From positions 81,480 to 145,479 of the forward strand of contig NZ_VIUE01000010.1 of NCBI RefSeq assembly GCF_007828215.1: a DNA stretch of 64,000 nucleotides, given 5' to 3'. Position numbers and translations under genes: made by a program. The stretch's first letter is position 1. Every line of letters starts with the position of its first letter. Below the pieces are notes generated by a model that made no database searches, was not told the DNA's origin, and worked only from the letters and a program-made list of their open reading frames with translations. This DNA is from Pseudomonas sp. SJZ074 (lineage in GTDB: Bacteria > Pseudomonadota > Gammaproteobacteria > Pseudomonadales > Pseudomonadaceae). Below, piece by piece: positions 8,498 through 16,848 of this stretch.

Positions 8498-8983
8498 ATG
8501 AAAGCCATTGCTCCTGCCACCTGGGTTTTGATCGGCCTGCTGACTGCCTTCCATGCCGCAGGTGTTGTAGCGGCTTCGGTGCAAGAAAAACCGGCCGCCA
8601 GCGCCACGAAAAAACCATCGAATAGCGTGTCCCAGAAGCCACCTGCAGCGAAGAAGGCGCCAGCCGGGAAAATGGCTTCCTCGCAGAAGAAACGCGCGCC
8701 CATTGCTTCCAAGAGCAAATCTGCCCATGAAGTTGCCAAGACTCCACTCCCGCCAGCCAACCTGGATCTGAGTCTGCCCCATGACATGGTTCAGAAACTG
8801 CAACCACCCGGAACGGTACCGCTACCCAAGCGTGAGCCGTTGTTACCGTCCATGTTCGGGCAGAAGCCGGACCCGTTCCAGCTCAATGGCCGTTTGCTGA
8901 ATAACGAAATGCAGCTGCCGCTGCGTAATTCGGAGCGCCGGGAAGTGGAGGGGGCGGCCCTGGATTTTGAATTCAAGCGATAA
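8498..8983 (+). CDS. Exported Lys/Ala/Pro-rich protein of unknown function
   Basis: From ATG 8498 the 161-residue product starts MKAIAPATWVLIGLLTAFHA, a good Sec signal peptide. A low-complexity Lys/Ala/Ser/Pro stretch follows (residues ~27-80). The C-terminal part is more ordinary (LDLSLPHDMVQKLQ...LPLRNSERREVEGAALDFEF). TTG 8438 and ATG 8465 are in-frame alternatives, and TTG 8438 has the better upstream purines. Such proteins are sometimes labelled translation initiation factor IF-2 because of the basic low-complexity run; nothing here supports that. Probably periplasmic or membrane-associated. Confidence 0.7.
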   Translation: MKAIAPATWVLIGLLTAFHAAGVVAASVQEKPAASATKKPSNSVSQKPPAAKKAPAGKMASSQKKRAPIASKSKSAHEVAKTPLPPANLDLSLPHDMVQKLQPPGTVPLPKREPLLPSMFGQKPDPFQLNGRLLNNEMQLPLRNSERREVEGAALDFEFKR

Positions 8984-9130
8984 GTCTTCGAGCGTGAAGG
9001 CAATTCGTCGCTGACTGTTCGGTCATCTCCCATTGGGCGAAAAAACACGCAGACGGTAATTTCAAACGAGTGTTTAAGCCGTTACTCTGTGTTCCGTTAT
9101 TGGGCCGTTACCCATGAGGATGTTGTCGTC

Positions 9131-9385
9131 ATGAAATGCCGTGAAGGCTGTGGTGCCTGCTGCATTGCTCCCTCCATCAGCTCGTCGATCCCGGGTATGC
9201 CCCATGGCAAGCCGGCGGGAGAACGTTGTGTGCAATTGTCGGTCGATAACTTGTGCCGGATCTTCGGCCTGCCGGAACGTCCGGCGGTGTGCTCGGGGTT
9301 CGCCGCCGACATCGAGGTCTGCGGCAACAGCAGCGAGGAAGCCATCCGGTTGATCGGGTGGTGGGAGCAGGCCACGGCGGTGTAA
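9131..9385 (+). CDS. YkgJ-family cysteine-cluster protein
   Basis: This 84-residue small cytosolic protein has the YkgJ/CxxCxxCC-like pattern. CREGCGACC lies near the N-terminus and two further cysteines follow in CVQLSVDNLCRIFGLPERPAVC and EVCGNS (quoted in parts), probably binding zinc or an Fe-S centre. The start at 9131 is chosen because GAGGA lies ~10 bases upstream and the cysteine motif begins directly after it; an upstream in-frame start at 9089 would add 14 residues. The biochemical role of the family is not settled. Confidence 0.85.
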   Translation: MKCREGCGACCIAPSISSSIPGMPHGKPAGERCVQLSVDNLCRIFGLPERPAVCSGFAADIEVCGNSSEEAIRLIGWWEQATAV

Positions 9386-9464
9386 TGGGTCAATGGACAG
9401 GGCTGAATGCGAAGCCCAATGACGAAATTCAAATGACCGGACTTCGACAATAAGGAAAAAAACT

Positions 9465-10073
9465 ATGGGTTCGCTGCATCGTATGGCTGTGTTGTGTGGC
9501 TTGACCGCTTTTCTGGCAACCGCAACTGCTCAGGCGCAAGACTGGCAGGTCGCCAAGGAGCAGGACGGTATCAAGGTTTCCCTCAGTGAAGTGGCCGGCT
9601 CCAAGTACAAGGCCTATCGCGGCGTGACCGTCATGAAGACCACCATGACGAAGTTGCGGGCCTTGCAGGAAGATGTCTCGGGTGCCTGCGCCTGGATCCA
9701 TGAGTGCAAGACCCAGAAGCTGCTCAAGCACGAAGGCAACCAGAGCTGGACCTACACCCAGTTCAATACACCGTGGCCGGTCACGTCCCGGGATTCGGTG
9801 CTGAAAGTCACCACCGTCGAAGGCGCCGATGGCAGCCTGACCCGCAACCTCAAGGGCGTGCCGACCTACCTCCCGCAAGAGCAGGGGTTTGTGCGAGTAA
9901 TCCAGGTCGACGGTTTCTGGAAATTCACACCGAAGGGCGCGGACCAGATCGAAGTGACCTATCAGGTCCACACTGAGCCCGGTGGTGATGTACCGTCCTG
10001 GCTGGCCAACAAATTCGTGGTGGATGCGCCGTTCAACACCTTGAAAGCCTTGAGGGAGCGTGCCGAGAAGTAA
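9465..10073 (+). CDS. START/SRPBCC-domain periplasmic protein
   Basis: The 202-residue protein has a signal peptide (residues 1-24, cleavage near AQAQ). A START-like lipid-binding fold covers the rest: DWQVAKEQDGIKVSLSEV, then AWIHECKTQKLLKHEGNQSW and PWPVTSRDSVLKVT, the usual START landmarks. It ends with FVVDAPFNTLKALRERAEK. It probably binds a hydrophobic ligand in the periplasm. It has its own ribosome site (AAGGAAAAAAACT) and is closed by a terminator at 10103. Confidence 0.88.
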   Translation: MGSLHRMAVLCGLTAFLATATAQAQDWQVAKEQDGIKVSLSEVAGSKYKAYRGVTVMKTTMTKLRALQEDVSGACAWIHECKTQKLLKHEGNQSWTYTQFNTPWPVTSRDSVLKVTTVEGADGSLTRNLKGVPTYLPQEQGFVRVIQVDGFWKFTPKGADQIEVTYQVHTEPGGDVPSWLANKFVVDAPFNTLKALRERAEK

Positions 10074-10102
10074 TCGGCAGGCCTGATGGATGTCTATCCC
10101 GG

Positions 10103-10125
10103 GACCGCCCTTGAGGCGGTCTTTT
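10103..10125 (+). terminator. Rho-independent terminator after the START gene
   Basis: GACCGCC-CTTGA-GGCGGTC followed by TTTT. Confidence 0.85.
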
Positions 10126-10220
10126 CACGGGTGCCATTCAGGTATTCGGTGGAACGATTATTCCCCCCGAAATGTCGAGATAGAGGTAAGCCCGGCCATG
10201 ATTTGATCGAGGAGACAGCA

Positions 10221-10457
10221 ATGCAAAAGTGGGAAATCACGTTCGTTGATGACCACGGCGAAGCGATCGCCGAGCAGTTCGACTATGACCAGGAGCCCAC
10301 TATGGAACAGGCCGCACAGTTGATTCGCGAAAGGTTGCTTCCGGTGCCCGCCCAGTTGGACCTCAACGACCTGGAAGGGCGGACGGCCGAGCCGACGGTC
10401 AAGAATCTCAAATCCCAGCACAGCATCGAAATCATCAACATTAAGCCGATTTCATGA
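10221..10457 (+). CDS. Small acidic protein of unknown function
   Basis: A 78-residue cytosolic protein (MQKWEITFVDDHGEAIAEQF...) with no signal peptide or membrane segment. It is acidic in the first half and ends HSIEIINIKPIS. The start is fixed by GAGGAGACAGCA directly upstream. I do not recognise the family. It stands alone between terminators and the RraB-like gene. The region 10458-10659 after it holds no feature I can support. Confidence 0.7.
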   Translation: MQKWEITFVDDHGEAIAEQFDYDQEPTMEQAAQLIRERLLPVPAQLDLNDLEGRTAEPTVKNLKSQHSIEIINIKPIS

Positions 10458-10659
10458 AGTTCATGGCCTGGTCCCGCTTGGCAGTGGCCATCACTTGCAG
10501 CTACTCTGCAATTGAGATCAGCGAAAGGATCGCCAAGGTCCGGTCTTGTCAGCTACATGCTTGTGTCCCGACGGTCATTTGATGCCGTATCGCTTGCAAT
10601 CCACGGGTTGCCGCACGGGAAGACGGAAAGTCTATCCATCGATCTGAGGAGGACGTTTC

Positions 10660-11001
10660 ATGAGCACAGCCTATCAAGAAGACATCAGCACCCGTGTGCT
10701 GCGCCGCATGAAAGAAGGCGGGTTCGACTTCTCACAATTCCATCCAATCGAGTTCTATGCCATTTTCCCGGACGAGGAGCGGGCGCGCAGGGCAGCGGGT
10801 CATTTTCGGGGTGAGTCGTTGAATGCACAGATCAGCGCACGGGACGACGGTGCCTGGTCATTGGAACTGAGCCGGGTGATGTATGCCACTTACGATGACA
10901 TTGGAGATTTCGAGCAAGACTTCGAAGCGGTGGTGGAGCCTTTGGGCGGCGTCATCGAAGGTTGGGGGGTGAAGCAGGAAATCCGGCGTCTCCAGGCCTG
11001 A
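10660..11001 (+). CDS. RraB-family ribonuclease E inhibitor-like protein
   Basis: The 113-residue protein matches the RraB fold pattern: VLRRMKEGGFDFSQFHPIEF, then YAIFPDEERARRAAGHF and the acidic end DDIGDFEQDFEAVVEPLGGV with EGWG. In E. coli RraB binds the C-terminal scaffold of RNase E and modulates degradosome activity. Whether it does so in Pseudomonas is inference. GAGGAGG lies 8 bases upstream of the ATG. A terminator hairpin at 11024 ends the unit. Confidence 0.85.
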   Translation: MSTAYQEDISTRVLRRMKEGGFDFSQFHPIEFYAIFPDEERARRAAGHFRGESLNAQISARDDGAWSLELSRVMYATYDDIGDFEQDFEAVVEPLGGVIEGWGVKQEIRRLQA

Positions 11002-11023
11002 TGTCCATACCCTGCCACAACAC

Positions 11024-11052
11024 AACGGCTGACCTTAGGGTTGGCCGTTTTC
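11024..11052 (+). terminator. Rho-independent terminator after the RraB-like gene
   Basis: AACGGCTGACC-TTAG-GGTTGGCCGTTTT makes an 11-pair stem with a short T tail. Confidence 0.8.
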
Positions 11053-11061
11053 ATGTATGTA

Positions 11062-11160
11062 GCCTGTAGCCGAGCACAGGCAGGTAATACCCATGTATTC
11101 CTGGCCTGCGCCCGCAGCCTGGGCGTGCCGGCACGCTATGTATCGGGCAACGTGTACAGC
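11062..11160 (+). pseudogene. Remnant of a transglutaminase-like protease gene
   Basis: About 33 codons read CSRAQAGNTHVFLACARSLG followed by VPARYVSGNVYSG. This is the catalytic-cysteine helix and following strand of bacterial transglutaminase-like proteins (family pattern roughly C-x-D/x-HxFLAxxRxLGIPARYVSGY). There is no upstream coding homology, no proper start, and the frame runs into a REP sequence at 11161, so the rest of the gene is gone. The aspartate/histidine part of the triad is absent. It is a relic and not expected to be expressed. Confidence 0.6.
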
Positions 11161-11184
11161 GGGAGCAAGCTCCCTCGCCACACA
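11157..11184. repeat. Single REP sequence
   Basis: The core GGGAGCAAGCTCCC (11161-11174) is followed by TCGCCACAC, the common GTGGCGAGGGAGCTTGCTCCC REP type. It lies exactly where the transglutaminase remnant stops. Confidence 0.85.
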
Positions 11185-11193
11185 TGGATGGTC

Positions 11194-12006
11194 TTATTGG
11201 CTCAACGGCTGTTTACGCCCAGCCATATGCTTCAGATACCCCACCAACAGATCCAGCTCTGAGTCCGGCAGCACGGCCGCTGAAAATGCCGGCATCTTGC
11301 CTTGGGGCCAGTGACGCAGCCCCTGGGGATCACGGATATAGCGCTTGAGGAAATCCCCCGAGAAATATTCGGTGGGGTTGAAGGGAATATTCAGGTCCGG
11401 GCCAAACTGTGCATCGCCTGCGCCATTGAGCCGATGGCATGCCAGGCAATTCTTCTGGAACACCGCGAAGCCCTTGTTGATCGGATCATCCTTGGCCAGG
11501 CTGGGCGCCGGCAGCAGGGCGGGGAAGCGCTCGGCCACGGCTGACATGCGCTTGATGCTCGCTACCGCATATGGCCATTGTTCCGGGCTGATATGACCCG
11601 CTTGAGGATCGGTCCAGACTAGGTAGAACGGTCCTGCACTGGGCTTGCCCTCTCCCAGGGATGGCCAAGGGGCGGCTGGATTTTCGATGGCCAGCCAGGC
11701 GCGTGCGCCATTCTTGTTGAGTAATGGCGCCGCGGACATCTCGGCGGCGAAACCGTCCAGGGCCACGGCTTGCAGGTGATCATCCGGCTGGACACCGGTC
11801 AGCAGCGCCGTCAGTGGCACGGCGCGATAGCTCATCGGTTTCTTGTAGGAAACGTCGTCGGGTATCTGGATCGTTTGCGCTTCAGGATGCTTGAGCAGTT
11901 CTTCGGTTTGCCAGGTACGCGCAGTCGCGCCCAGCTCCAGTACCAGTTGGGCGGCATACAGGGGCGTGCTGAGCAACAACGCCCCGAGCAGGATGAGAGC
12001 TTTCAA
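11194..12006 (-). CDS. Exported c-type cytochrome
   Basis: The ~270-residue protein has a signal peptide (KALILLGALLLSTPLYAAQ). Its N-terminal region has the look of a molybdopterin-oxidoreductase-associated/periplasmic domain (QLVLELGATARTWQTEELLK). The C-terminal single-haem cytochrome c domain carries CLACH (QKNCLACHRLNGAG) and a methionine ligand candidate in GKMPAFSAAV. It is a periplasmic electron carrier with unknown partner. I prefer TTG 12006 because GGAAAG lies 6 bases upstream and it gives a clean signal peptide; ATG 12021 is the alternative and the frame is open to 12096. Confidence 0.85.
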   Translation of the reverse strand: MKALILLGALLLSTPLYAAQLVLELGATARTWQTEELLKHPEAQTIQIPDDVSYKKPMSYRAVPLTALLTGVQPDDHLQAVALDGFAAEMSAAPLLNKNGARAWLAIENPAAPWPSLGEGKPSAGPFYLVWTDPQAGHISPEQWPYAVASIKRMSAVAERFPALLPAPSLAKDDPINKGFAVFQKNCLACHRLNGAGDAQFGPDLNIPFNPTEYFSGDFLKRYIRDPQGLRHWPQGKMPAFSAAVLPDSELDLLVGYLKHMAGRKQPLSQ

Positions 12007-12146
12007 TGGATCGCTTTCCATGTCGAGAGAGTGGCGCCAAGGTTGGCACAGCCAACGCCGCTCGAACAACGAGCCCGTCACATTTTTTAGTGACACGATC
12101 GATAGCGATACCGCTCACGGTTGATGCAGGCACCCGCACGCAATAC

Positions 12147-12242
12147 TCAGCCGATCACCTTGGGAATATTCGGCAGAATCAATAGCAGCGTGGTGGCGAA
12201 GAGAATGAGTCCGGCTTGACGAACTTTCGAGTGTTTGAACAT
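12147..12242 (-). CDS. Candidate 31-residue membrane microprotein
   Basis: The minus strand encodes MFKHSKVRQAGLILFATTLL plus LLILPNIPKVIG and then TGA. It has a short basic N-terminus and one hydrophobic segment (residues ~10-25). GGCGGG lies ~7 bases before the ATG. Codon choice (CTC, CTG, GCC, GGC) is normal for the genome. The layout (K/R-rich start, one helix, short tail) is that of small single-pass inner-membrane proteins. It is too short for routine gene callers. Function is unknown and expression is unproven. In the rest of 12007-12630 I see only a presumed promoter for the thiolase gene. Confidence 0.5.
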   Translation of the reverse strand: MFKHSKVRQAGLILFATTLLLILPNIPKVIG

Positions 12243-12630
12243 GGCTGACCCGCCTTTTTTGTTATTTCCTGAGGCCAGCCTTCATAACTCCGTGGCGGCT
12301 GGCAGTGCACTTCCTGTCTGACAAGCGCCTCGGCAAAACCCGACGACTCTCTTGTACAAGGATTACATTAGGGGCCGCAGCCGCGTTGGCTTAGATCCAA
12401 TTCGTATCAGTTTCGAAGAAGTCGTTATAAAAAAGCTATGAGGCCTATTGCCACCTTCTTGCCGGTCCTTTAGCTAGACAGCTTGCGTTCCTGAATCGGT
12501 TAACCCGATAGCAGGCTACCGTTCGTCTGACTGTGGTCGTCAATGCCCTTGAGCGCTCGGGTCATTGAATCCGGGGCCGCTGGGCTTATGGTAGGAGCAT
12601 CGCGTTATCTGTCGTGGTTTCGAGGATGTC

Positions 12631-13836
12631 ATGACCCAAGCTTTGATTTTCGATGCCTTGCGCACCCCCCGTGGCAAGGGCAAGGCCGATGGCGCCCTGC
12701 ACAGTGTCAAGCCGGTGAACCTGGTGGGAGGGTTGCTTCAAGCCTTGCAGCAGCGCATGGACCTGGACACCAGTCAGGTCGATGACGTCGTGCTCGGTTG
12801 TGTGACGCCGGTAGGCGAACAGGGGGCCGACATCGCCAAGACCGCCGCCCTGATAGCCGGCTGGGATGTCAGCGTTCCAGGTGTCCAGCTCAATCGGTTC
12901 TGTGCTTCGGGCCTCGAAGCGGTGAACCTGGCCGCCATGAAAGTGCGCTCCGGGTTCGAGGACCTGGTGGTGGCCGGTGGTGTCGAGTCGATGTCTCGGG
13001 TGCCGATGGGCAGCGACGGCGGCGCCTGGGCGCTGGATCCGCAATCCAACCTGCAAGGGCACTTCGTTCCCCAAGGCATCGGTGCCGACCTGATCGCCAC
13101 ACTGGAAGGCTTCAGTCGCGAAGATGTTGATACTTACGCACTGAACTCCCAGAAAAAAGCCGGGCGGGCTCGGGCCGACGGCTCTTTCAACAGGTCTCTG
13201 GTAGCGGTTCGAGATCAGAACGGCATCGTGCTGCTGGACCACGACGAGTTCATCCGTGTCGACACCACTCTCGAAGGCCTGGGCAGGCTCAAGCCGAGTT
13301 TCGAAACCATGGGCCAGATGGGCTTCGATGCCACGGCGCTGCGGGTCTATAGCCATGTCGAGCGGATCTACCATGTGCATACGCCCGGCAACAGTTCCGG
13401 GATCGTCGATGGCGCGGCGCTGATGCTGATCGGCTCTGAAGCCAAGGGACGCGCCTTGGGCCTGCAGCCTCGGGCGCGGATCATCGCCACGGCCGTCACC
13501 AGCACCGATCCGACCATCATGCTCACCGGTCCGGCGCCGGCCACCCGCAAAGTCTTGGCCAAGGCCGGGTTGCGGGTGGAGGACATCGACCTGTTCGAGG
13601 TCAACGAAGCCTTCGCCTCGGTGGTGCTCAAGTTCATCAGGGACATGGCCATCGACCCTGCCAGGGTCAACGTCAACGGTGGCTCCATCGCCATGGGGCA
13701 CCCCTTGGGGGCAACGGGGTGCGCCATTCTCGGTACCCTGCTCGATGAGCTGGAGGTGCGTCGCCTGCGCTACGGCCTGGCGACGTTGTGTGTGGGTGGC
13801 GGGATGGGCATTGCCACTGTGATCGAACGCCTCTGA
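12631..13836 (+). CDS. Thiolase (acetyl-CoA C-acyltransferase)
   Basis: This 401-residue thiolase carries all three catalytic elements: nucleophilic C91 in [13 protein letters not shown]357 in [14 protein letters not shown], and C387 in LCVGGGMG, plus the NEAFA motif. It cleaves 3-ketoacyl-CoA (or condenses acetyl-CoA) in the cytosol. It starts its own transcription unit, and the multifunctional enzyme begins 12 bases downstream, so together they form a second FadAB-like beta-oxidation pair. The natural acyl chain is not evident from sequence. Confidence 0.95.
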   Translation: MTQALIFDALRTPRGKGKADGALHSVKPVNLVGGLLQALQQRMDLDTSQVDDVVLGCVTPVGEQGADIAKTAALIAGWDVSVPGVQLNRFCASGLEAVNLAAMKVRSGFEDLVVAGGVESMSRVPMGSDGGAWALDPQSNLQGHFVPQGIGADLIATLEGFSREDVDTYALNSQKKAGRARADGSFNRSLVAVRDQNGIVLLDHDEFIRVDTTLEGLGRLKPSFETMGQMGFDATALRVYSHVERIYHVHTPGNSSGIVDGAALMLIGSEAKGRALGLQPRARIIATAVTSTDPTIMLTGPAPATRKVLAKAGLRVEDIDLFEVNEAFASVVLKFIRDMAIDPARVNVNGGSIAMGHPLGATGCAILGTLLDELEVRRLRYGLATLCVGGGMGIATVIERL

Positions 13837-13848
13837 AGGACTTGCTCA

Positions 13849-15993
13849 ATGACCGCTGCCATTCGTTACGAAACCGGCCAGGACCGAATCGTCGTCCTGA
13901 CAATGGACCTGCCTGGCCAGAGCGCCAATACCATGAATGCTGTGTACCGTGAGGCCATGGCCGCCTGTGTTGCCCGTCTGGTTGCCGAAAGAGACTCGAT
14001 CGCTGGCGTGATCATCACCTCGGCCAAAAAGACGTTCTTCGCCGGCGGCGATCTCAATGAGCTGGTCGCGGTCGGCAAGTCCGAGGCCAAGGCTTTCTAC
14101 GCGATGATCCTGGGGCTCAAGGCGCAGTTGCGCGTCCTTGAGACACTGGGCAAGCCAGTGGTCGCCGCCATCAACGGTGCGGCGCTCGGAGGCGGCTGGG
14201 AGATCTGCCTGGCTTGCCATCATCGAGTGGCGCTGGATCATCCGTCGGTGCAGATCGGGCTGCCGGAAGTCACCCTGGGCCTGTTGCCGGGCGGCGGCGC
14301 AGTGGTGCGGATGGTGCGCCTGCTAGGTCTGGAAAAGGCCTTGCCGTATCTGCTCGAAGGCAAGCGGTTTGGCCCTCGACAAGCGCTGCAGGCCGGGTTG
14401 ATCGATGAGCTGGCGGTTGATCGTGATGAACTGCTGGCCAAGGCGCGGGCCTGGATCCTCGCCAACCCGGACGCGGTTCAGCCTTGGGACGTAAAGGGCT
14501 ATCGGATTCCCGGGGGGACGCCGTCCGATCCGAGTGTCATGCAGACGCTGGCGATTGCCCCTTCGATCCTGCGCAACCGGACCCAGGGCTGCTTGCCGGC
14601 GCCGGAGAAAATCCTCTGTGCCGCGGTGGAAGGTGCCCAGGTGGGTTATGACGCGGCGCACCTGATCGAGACCCGCTATTTCACTGAATTGACCACGGGG
14701 CAGATCGCCAAGAACCTGATCGGCACCTTCTGGTTCCAGCTCAACGAGATCAAGGCCGGAGGTTCGCGCCCGCACGGGTATGCGCCTTATCTGACAAAAA
14801 AAGTCGCTGTGCTCGGGGCTGGCATGATGGGGGCCGGCATTGCCTGTGTCTGCGCCCTGGCCGAGATCGAGGTGGTCCTCAAGGATATCGATCTGTCCGC
14901 CGCGGAGCAGGGCAAGGCCCGTTTGGCCGCGCTGCTGGACAAGCAAGTCGCCCGCGGGCAGATCACCGTGCAGCAACGTGAAATCACGCTGGCGCGGGTT
15001 CATACCACTGACAACGATGCGCAGCTGTCCGGTTGCGATCTGATTATCGAGGCGGTGTTCGAGGATCGTGACCTGAAAGCCAGGGTGTCGGCGGCCGCCC
15101 ATGCGGTAGCGGGGCCGGATGCGGTGATGGCCTCCAATACCTCAACGTTGCCTATCACCGGCCTGGCTGCTGCGATTGCCGACCCGGCGAAGTTCATCGG
15201 CCTGCATTTCTTCAGTCCGGTGGAAAAAATGCCCCTGGTGGAAATTGTCAGGGGCGTTCACACCAGCGATGCAACCTTGGCTCGTGGTTTCGATTTCGTC
15301 CTGCAGCTCAACAAGACGCCGATTGTGGTCAATGACGGCCGCGGTTTCTTCACGTCGCGTGTCTTCGGCACCTTTATCCATGAGGGCATCGCCATGCTCG
15401 GTGAAGGGGTGAGTGCGCCGATGATCGAAACCGAGGCCCGCAAGGCCGGGATGCCGGCCGGGCCTCTGGCGGTTTCCGACGAAGTTTCCCTCAACCTGAT
15501 CAGTCATATTCGTGCCGAAACCGCCAAGGACCTTCAAGCAGAAGGGAGAACGCCGATTGAGCATCCGGCGTTCGCCGTGATTGACGTGTTGCTCAAGGAG
15601 TACCAGCGGCCGGGCAAAGCTGCCGGGGCCGGTTTCTATGAATACCCGGTCGGTGGACAAAAACATCTGTGGCCGCAGCTCAAACGCCTTTTCGAGGATG
15701 TCGACAGGCAGATTCCGCCCCAGGACATCCGTGATCGCTTGCTGTTTATCCAGGCCCTGGAAACCGTGCGTTGCGTGGAGGAGGGCGTGCTCAGGTCGAC
15801 GGCCGATGCCAACGTTGGCTCGATCTTCGGGATCGGCTTCGCGACCTGGACCGGCGGTGCGTTGCAATTCATCAACCAGTACGGCCTGCAGGACTTTATC
15901 GCCCGGGCCCAGTACCTGGCCGAGCAATATGGCGAACGTTTCTCGCCCCCGGCCCTGTTGCTGGAAAAAGCCGCCAGGCAGTCATTGTTCTGA
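13849..15993 (+). CDS. Multifunctional enoyl-CoA hydratase/3-hydroxyacyl-CoA dehydrogenase
   Basis: The 714-residue FadB/FadJ-like enzyme has two parts. The N-terminal crotonase domain (residues 1-~190) has the oxyanion-hole loops KKTFFAGGDL and INGAALGGGWE, and an acidic catalytic region EVTLGLLPGGG. The NAD-binding dehydrogenase domain starts near residue 320 (VAVLGAGMMGAGIA), has HFFSPVEKMPLVEI with the catalytic histidine, and a C-terminal 3HCDH repeat. It hydrates and then oxidises acyl-CoA intermediates for the upstream thiolase. It lies 12 bases after the thiolase gene in an operon. Confidence 0.95.
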   Translation: MTAAIRYETGQDRIVVLTMDLPGQSANTMNAVYREAMAACVARLVAERDSIAGVIITSAKKTFFAGGDLNELVAVGKSEAKAFYAMILGLKAQLRVLETLGKPVVAAINGAALGGGWEICLACHHRVALDHPSVQIGLPEVTLGLLPGGGAVVRMVRLLGLEKALPYLLEGKRFGPRQALQAGLIDELAVDRDELLAKARAWILANPDAVQPWDVKGYRIPGGTPSDPSVMQTLAIAPSILRNRTQGCLPAPEKILCAAVEGAQVGYDAAHLIETRYFTELTTGQIAKNLIGTFWFQLNEIKAGGSRPHGYAPYLTKKVAVLGAGMMGAGIACVCALAEIEVVLKDIDLSAAEQGKARLAALLDKQVARGQITVQQREITLARVHTTDNDAQLSGCDLIIEAVFEDRDLKARVSAAAHAVAGPDAVMASNTSTLPITGLAAAIADPAKFIGLHFFSPVEKMPLVEIVRGVHTSDATLARGFDFVLQLNKTPIVVNDGRGFFTSRVFGTFIHEGIAMLGEGVSAPMIETEARKAGMPAGPLAVSDEVSLNLISHIRAETAKDLQAEGRTPIEHPAFAVIDVLLKEYQRPGKAAGAGFYEYPVGGQKHLWPQLKRLFEDVDRQIPPQDIRDRLLFIQALETVRCVEEGVLRSTADANVGSIFGIGFATWTGGALQFINQYGLQDFIARAQYLAEQYGERFSPPALLLEKAARQSLF

Positions 15994-16076
15994 CAGCGGG
16001 GGGGCTTGCCTTGCGGGGTGTTTCAAGGCAGGCTCTGGGGTGTGCAATATTCCCATCACCGTGTCAGGTATTTTTT

Positions 16077-16793
16077 ATGTCCCTACGCATCTGCATCCTC
16101 GAAACCGATATCCTGCGCCCGGAGCTGGTCGATCAATATCAGGGTTACGGGCAGATGTTCCAGCGGCTGTTCTCACAACAGCCGGTCGCGGCCGATTTCG
16201 TCGTGTACAACGTCGTGGAAGGGCAGTACCCGAGCGATGATGAGGTGTTCGACGCCTACCTGGTAACCGGTAGCAAGGCCGATTCCTTTGGTACCGATCC
16301 CTGGATTCAAACCCTCAAGAAGTATCTGCTGGAGCGCTACCAACGTGGCGACAAGCTGTTGGGTATTTGCTTCGGCCACCAGTTGCTGGCGCTGTTGCTG
16401 GGCGGCAAGACCGAACGCGCGACCCAGGGCTGGGGCGTCGGCACGCATCGCTACAAGCTCGCAGCCAAGGCTCCATGGATGAGCCCGGTAATGGAGGAAC
16501 TGACTCTGCTGATCAGCCATCAGGACCAGGTCACTCAGCTACCCGAAAACGCTACGGTCATCGCCTCCAGCGACTTCTGCCCGTATGCCGCCTACCACAT
16601 CAATGATCAGGTGCTGTGCTTCCAGGGCCATCCCGAATTCATCCACGATTACTCCCGGGCGCTGCTTGACCTGCGCCAGCAACACCTTGGCGAGCAGGTC
16701 TACAGCCAGGGCGTGGCGAGCCTGGAACAGGAGCATCACGGCACGACCGTGGCAGAGTGGATGATGCGTTTCGTCGCTCACAAGCCGCTGTAA
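16077..16793 (+). CDS. Class I glutamine amidotransferase-like protein
   Basis: The 238-residue stand-alone GATase1 domain has the nucleophile C98 in LGICFGHQLLA and the H185/E187 pair in CFQGHPEF, so the catalytic triad is complete. Such proteins resemble the GuaA amidotransferase half or gamma-glutamyl-polyamine/peptide hydrolases; no synthetase partner is adjacent. The ATG at 16077 directly follows a T run and lacks a strong ribosome site. The substrate is unknown. Confidence 0.88.
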   Translation: MSLRICILETDILRPELVDQYQGYGQMFQRLFSQQPVAADFVVYNVVEGQYPSDDEVFDAYLVTGSKADSFGTDPWIQTLKKYLLERYQRGDKLLGICFGHQLLALLLGGKTERATQGWGVGTHRYKLAAKAPWMSPVMEELTLLISHQDQVTQLPENATVIASSDFCPYAAYHINDQVLCFQGHPEFIHDYSRALLDLRQQHLGEQVYSQGVASLEQEHHGTTVAEWMMRFVAHKPL

Positions 16794-16848
16794 GCGGCAA
16801 GTTGCAAGCTTCAAGCGGCAAGTTGTGCAATCCTCAGCTTGCAGTTGC
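16792..16848. repeat. Tandem/inverted repeat at convergent gene ends
   Basis: AAGCGGCAAGTTG occurs twice 21 bases apart (16792 and 16813), and AGCTTGCAGTTGCTT follows in partly inverted sense. It lies between the stops of the amidotransferase and corA genes and probably serves as a bidirectional 3' end structure. Confidence 0.6.
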
